A stretch of DNA of 64,000 bases from an uncultured Poribacteria bacterium (GTDB lineage Bacteria > Poribacteria > WGA-4E > WGA-3G): positions 4,086,506-4,150,505 of the forward strand of contig OX638316.1 in assembly GCA_951812525.1 (NCBI GenBank). The letters run 5' to 3'. Below the pieces are notes generated by a model. It ran no database searches. It was given only the letters and a program-made list of their open reading frames with translations, and was not told the DNA's origin. Of the stretch, positions 61,577-64,000 are shown in pieces (position 1 is the first letter of the stretch; every line of letters starts with the position of its first letter). The position numbers and the translations under genes are program-made.

Positions 61577-61777
61577 CTACCACCATGGACGGAGTGCCTG
61601 ATAGTTTTCCATACCTACAAGATGCTTTATGAGTTTATAGCACTCCAAGCGGATGAGACGCTGATAGGAGACATGGCGTTTTAACCGTCGATGCGAGACT
61701 GTCTGCTTGAGCTGTTCGTCAAACGCAGCAATGAATAGCCTATTCTTTGCGGCACGACTTTCTGTGAGGATTTTTTC
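61577..61777 (-). pseudogene. cas1: cas1 remnant (C-terminal 66 residues)
   Basis: The minus-strand frame from 61777 to the TAG at 61577 reads RLFIAAFDEQLKQTVSHRR, RHVSYQRLIRLECYKLIKHL and ENYQALRPWW, in order. This matches the C-terminal end of Cas1 of type III/I systems, where F-x-x-x-L, VSYRxLIxLQxxKLxxHL and a Tyr-x-x-hydrophobic-x-x-x-W end are usual. The preceding in-frame codon is a stop, and no start or catalytic Glu/His/Asp region exists upstream. The gene is therefore truncated by about three quarters. Confidence 0.7.
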
Positions 61778-61893
61778 TTAGGTTAGATTTATTTAGTTTT
61801 AGAATTTATCAGGTTAGTGCCTTTTCTTCAACGAGATAGTGAGGTAAGAAATCTACCCTACCGTGAAGGGAACGTTCTGTGGGGTCAGGATAT

Positions 61894-62646
61894 TTAGATA
61901 TCGACCATACCGAAGCCTGCACTGTTTTTGTCGCCGAAGCCGCATTCGTAGCCTGTCTGGATTAACTCGGTGCTTCCAGAGACACGCAATGGACACATTA
62001 TACCTTTTATCTTGATGCCTTTGAAATCTACGAGACGGGTGACACGCCCCTGTCTTCTGACAATATAATTTTCATCGAACTGAAAGGTTAACCTGTCGTC
62101 GTGCGGAAATCGAGCATGGATGACTTCGTGTTTGCGAATTAGGTTTTTGCGGATTAAGTCAGAAAGCTCGGGGTCGTCGGGTAGGCAGTAGTGCATCCCA
62201 CGTTTACCTTCTCGTTCGCGCACAGTTGTCATTACAATGGGAGAGAGACAGCGGAAACGCATCTCTGACTGGAAACGTGGAGGGCGTGGGATGGTGACAT
62301 CTTGGACTTGTAACTGATGTCCCCCAAGGGTCAGTCTACCTTCGGTTAGGAGTGTATCGGCAAAGTGGGATAGAAAATCCGCCACCGGCGAGGAGACAGA
62401 CCACGTTAAGGTTGAAGCGAAATGGATCTGTGCCCCCGTTACGCGCCTGCGTTCCGCCATTAGCTGCGAGAAGGTGAAGAGTTTGAAACGTCTCGGTTCA
62501 GCACCGTAGCCTTGGTTGTGTAGAAAGGTGGCGTATTCGGGATTTGACTCGGCGAGAAAACGATAGATGACACCGGTGAGTAGATGGTTGTAGTTAATGG
62601 GGAGCGTGAGTCTGTCCCTGATGTTGGCTTGGATTTTGATTCGCAT
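61894..62646 (-). CDS. cas6: CRISPR RNA endonuclease Cas6
   Basis: A 250-residue RAMP-fold nuclease that cuts pre-crRNA in the repeats. LTLPINYNHLLTGVIYRFL places His21 in the usual catalytic position, FKLFTFSQLM follows, and the C-terminal Gly-rich loop reads TGYECGFGDKNSAGFGMVDI. It is the first gene of the adaptation/processing part and is far from the csm operon, so it may be transcribed separately. With an intact Cas6 and repeats, crRNA production should still work. Confidence 0.92.
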   Translation of the reverse strand: MRIKIQANIRDRLTLPINYNHLLTGVIYRFLAESNPEYATFLHNQGYGAEPRRFKLFTFSQLMAERRRVTGAQIHFASTLTWSVSSPVADFLSHFADTLLTEGRLTLGGHQLQVQDVTIPRPPRFQSEMRFRCLSPIVMTTVREREGKRGMHYCLPDDPELSDLIRKNLIRKHEVIHARFPHDDRLTFQFDENYIVRRQGRVTRLVDFKGIKIKGIMCPLRVSGSTELIQTGYECGFGDKNSAGFGMVDI

Positions 62647-62901
62647 GAGGTTTCTCCATTGGTTGGGAAAATAGTTGCCAGTACCGGTTGTAGAAAGCGT
62701 TGGGTTTCTCTCCGTTCAACCCAACCTACGGCAGAAGTTTACCGCAACGGTGCATTTGACAACCACACCATAGGTGTCAATTTAGGAAAAATAAGCATAT
62801 TTTCCTATGATGTAAAAAGAACATCGAGAAGCAGAAACACCTCTTGTATAATGTAGAAGAGGGATCAAATCTCTACATATTCTACAAAAGAGGTGTTTTC
62901 T

Positions 62902-62976
62902 ATGTCCATTTTACTACAGATTGCCGATAAAATGCAAACCATTCTCAGCCCTGAAAATCCTGATTCTGACGATTAA
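62902..62976 (+). pseudogene. truncated IS4-like transposase start
   Basis: ATG to TAA encodes MSILLQIADKMQTILSPENP and four more residues. The LLQIADKMQTIL segment resembles the N-terminus of some IS4-type transposases. The upstream TTGTATAATGTAGAAGAGG is like the promoter end of such elements. After the fragment, CCTGAAAATCCTGATTC is the inverse of a dispersed repeat also at 50120. Short, so the assignment is tentative. Confidence 0.35.
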
Positions 62977-63118
62977 CTCGGTATCCTTTCTGCTACCCCA
63001 CCACCTTTCAATTTCACGGTATAAAATATCCACACATATAAAAAATACTTGCATTACTAAAATATATATGCTATCATATAAATGTAAATATAGTTTAAGT
63101 TATATTTGTGTTGAAATT

Positions 63119-63196
63119 CTTCTGTAGGAGGGATTTCCCAATCCCGACGCATGCTTGCAGATGCCTAATGTATACGTAATTCTAAAATTTACCATA
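63119..63196. repeat. right half of the TATGGTAGATTTT element with hairpin
   Basis: GGGATTTCCCAATCCCGACG followed by GCAGATGCCTAATGTATACG and TAAAATTTACCATA parallels 18156-18229 with few changes. The left end was not found. Confidence 0.55.
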
Positions 63197-63214
63197 ATAG
63201 CAAATAGAGGAGAT

Positions 63215-63397
63215 AGGGTTATTTAGTTTTAAGAAATAAGTTTACCTATGTGAAGGATTTCTGTTGATGGATGTCCGAATTTATTCGGGTTGCGTGTATT
63301 GTCCCGAACAAGAATGTAATACAAGGAATGGATTTCGTCTATTCACAGACTAAATCCGGGCGTCCGGATATAAATTATTGGAAAACTAAATGACCCT
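63215..63397. repeat. MITE-like element, AGGGTTATTTAGTTTT termini
   Basis: The left AGGGTTATTTAGTTTT and right AAAACTAAATGACCCT are inverted, 183 bp apart. Same family as 3508-3657. Its right end is 20 bases before the VOC gene start, so it may supply or disrupt the promoter there. Confidence 0.6.
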
Positions 63398-63416
63398 AAT
63401 AGAGGAGACTACAATT

Positions 63417-63782
63417 ATGAACGTACGCGGTATTGACTTTACTTTCTTTGCGGTGAGAGATATGCAGAAATCGCTCACCTTTTATCGGGACTTGCTTGGA
63501 ATTTCACTAACATCTTTGGTGCATGAAGGAAAATGGGCAGAATTTGAGATAAATCCGGGTACGTTGGTGTTAGGGCAAGGCGATGATTTTACACAACCCG
63601 GCGGAGGGGTGGTCGCACTTGCTGTTGAAGACGCAGCGGCTGCCGTAGCCGAATTAGAACAAGCAGGAGTTTCTCCCTTTTTCCCTTTGGATGAATCTCC
63701 TGTATGTTTTTGGGCAGTTATCAAAGACCCCGATGGCAATCGTGTCATCATACATCAGCGAAAAGATAAAACTGTCGGGTGA
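63417..63782 (+). CDS. VOC/glyoxalase-fold protein
   Basis: A 121-residue single-domain vicinal-oxygen-chelate protein. IDFTFFAVRDMQKSLTFYRDLLG is the typical first repeat start, WAEFEINPGTLVLGQG the strand pair, and FWAVIKDPDGNRVIIHQ the conserved D-P-D-G-N end. Such proteins act as dimers in isomerase, dioxygenase or resistance roles; metal ligands are not fully recognisable, so no reaction is assigned. The start at 63417 has GAGGAG 9 bases upstream. Confidence 0.85.
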   Translation: MNVRGIDFTFFAVRDMQKSLTFYRDLLGISLTSLVHEGKWAEFEINPGTLVLGQGDDFTQPGGGVVALAVEDAAAAVAELEQAGVSPFFPLDESPVCFWAVIKDPDGNRVIIHQRKDKTVG

Positions 63783-64000
63783 AAAGCACATTCTGAAATA
63801 ATTTAATATCCAATGCGGTTAGAAATTGCACCTACCAATTTGGAGGATTTTGATGCGCAGGAGCGTACCTCGTGTGGTATAATATATCAAGAGTCAAGCA
63901 AGTTTAGCGTGCGACACGATACTTTTTTATTTTTCACCCGCTAAATTCCCTTATCAGAGGGACTTATAGCCGACCGCCTAAGTTCTATTAATATCCAACT
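63783..64000. other. no gene seen to window end
   Basis: AT-rich, no convincing open frame. GGTATAATATATC near 63880 could be a -10 box for a gene beyond the window. Confidence 0.4.

Larger units (their letters stand above)
62647..63416. other. 770-bp region with IS and MITE remnants
   Basis: No intact gene. It includes a partial MITE end (62697-62730), a transposase N-terminal remnant (62902-62976), a very AT-rich stretch (62990-63120), a hairpin repeat with the MITE right end (63119-63196), and a 183-bp inverted-repeat element (63215-63397). Confidence 0.55.

Overview
The window looks like a chromosome segment of an uncultivated, moderate-GC, diderm bacterium. The gene mix (five phytanoyl-CoA-dioxygenase-like genes, LamG-type secreted proteins, ECF sigma factors fused to beta-propellers, DUF4159 and DUF6785-type proteins) resembles Candidatus Poribacteria or a relative; this is inferred from gene content and not from a marker gene. 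Two Omp85 proteins, a TonB-like protein and a lipoprotein support an outer membrane.

Layout. 0-14 kb is a metabolic and secreted-protein region. A minus-strand group holds a GH43-like protein, a PhyH dioxygenase and an Ldh_2 dehydrogenase. A plus-strand run follows: PhyH, SDR, PhyH-like protein, LamG, GNAT and a DUF6785-type membrane protein, with very short spacing. Then come two tandem LamG paralogs, another PhyH and a DUF4159 protein.

14-37.6 kb is one minus-strand envelope cluster. It holds two Omp85 proteins with DUF4252-like N-termini around a TonB-like PA14 protein, two membrane-tethered ECF sigma/beta-propeller fusions, several secreted proteins, two permeases without an adjacent ATPase, and a pair of ABC exporters. 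Four near-identical ECF-type promoters (-35 GCAAC or GGAAC, 16-17 bp, -10 CGTC or TGTC, then TCAATCAA) precede both sigma genes, a small membrane gene and the exporter operon. This suggests an autoregulated envelope regulon.

37.8-50.1 kb holds PhyH, Gfo/Idh/MocA, argB, a zinc alcohol dehydrogenase, comEC between two inverted IS982-family copies, a GNAT-SCP2 protein and a membrane protein.

50.2-62.7 kb is a type III-A CRISPR-Cas locus, all minus strand: cas6, a cas1 remnant, cas2, a leader split by a third IS982-family element, 16 repeats with 15 spacers, then csm1(cas10)-csm2-csm3-csm4-csm5, a DUF1874 (Crn2/AcrIII-1-like) protein whose usual active-site His is Tyr, and a CARF-HEPN effector. 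Interference and cyclic-oligoadenylate signalling look complete; adaptation looks broken in cis.

62.7-64 kb holds IS and MITE remnants and a VOC-fold protein.

Two cross-cutting patterns stand out. Several secreted proteins with unrelated bodies share a C-terminal tail of the form K-hydrophobic-x-T-x-W-G-x-hydrophobic-K. The intergenic regions carry at least five families of short inverted-repeat (MITE or REP-like) elements.
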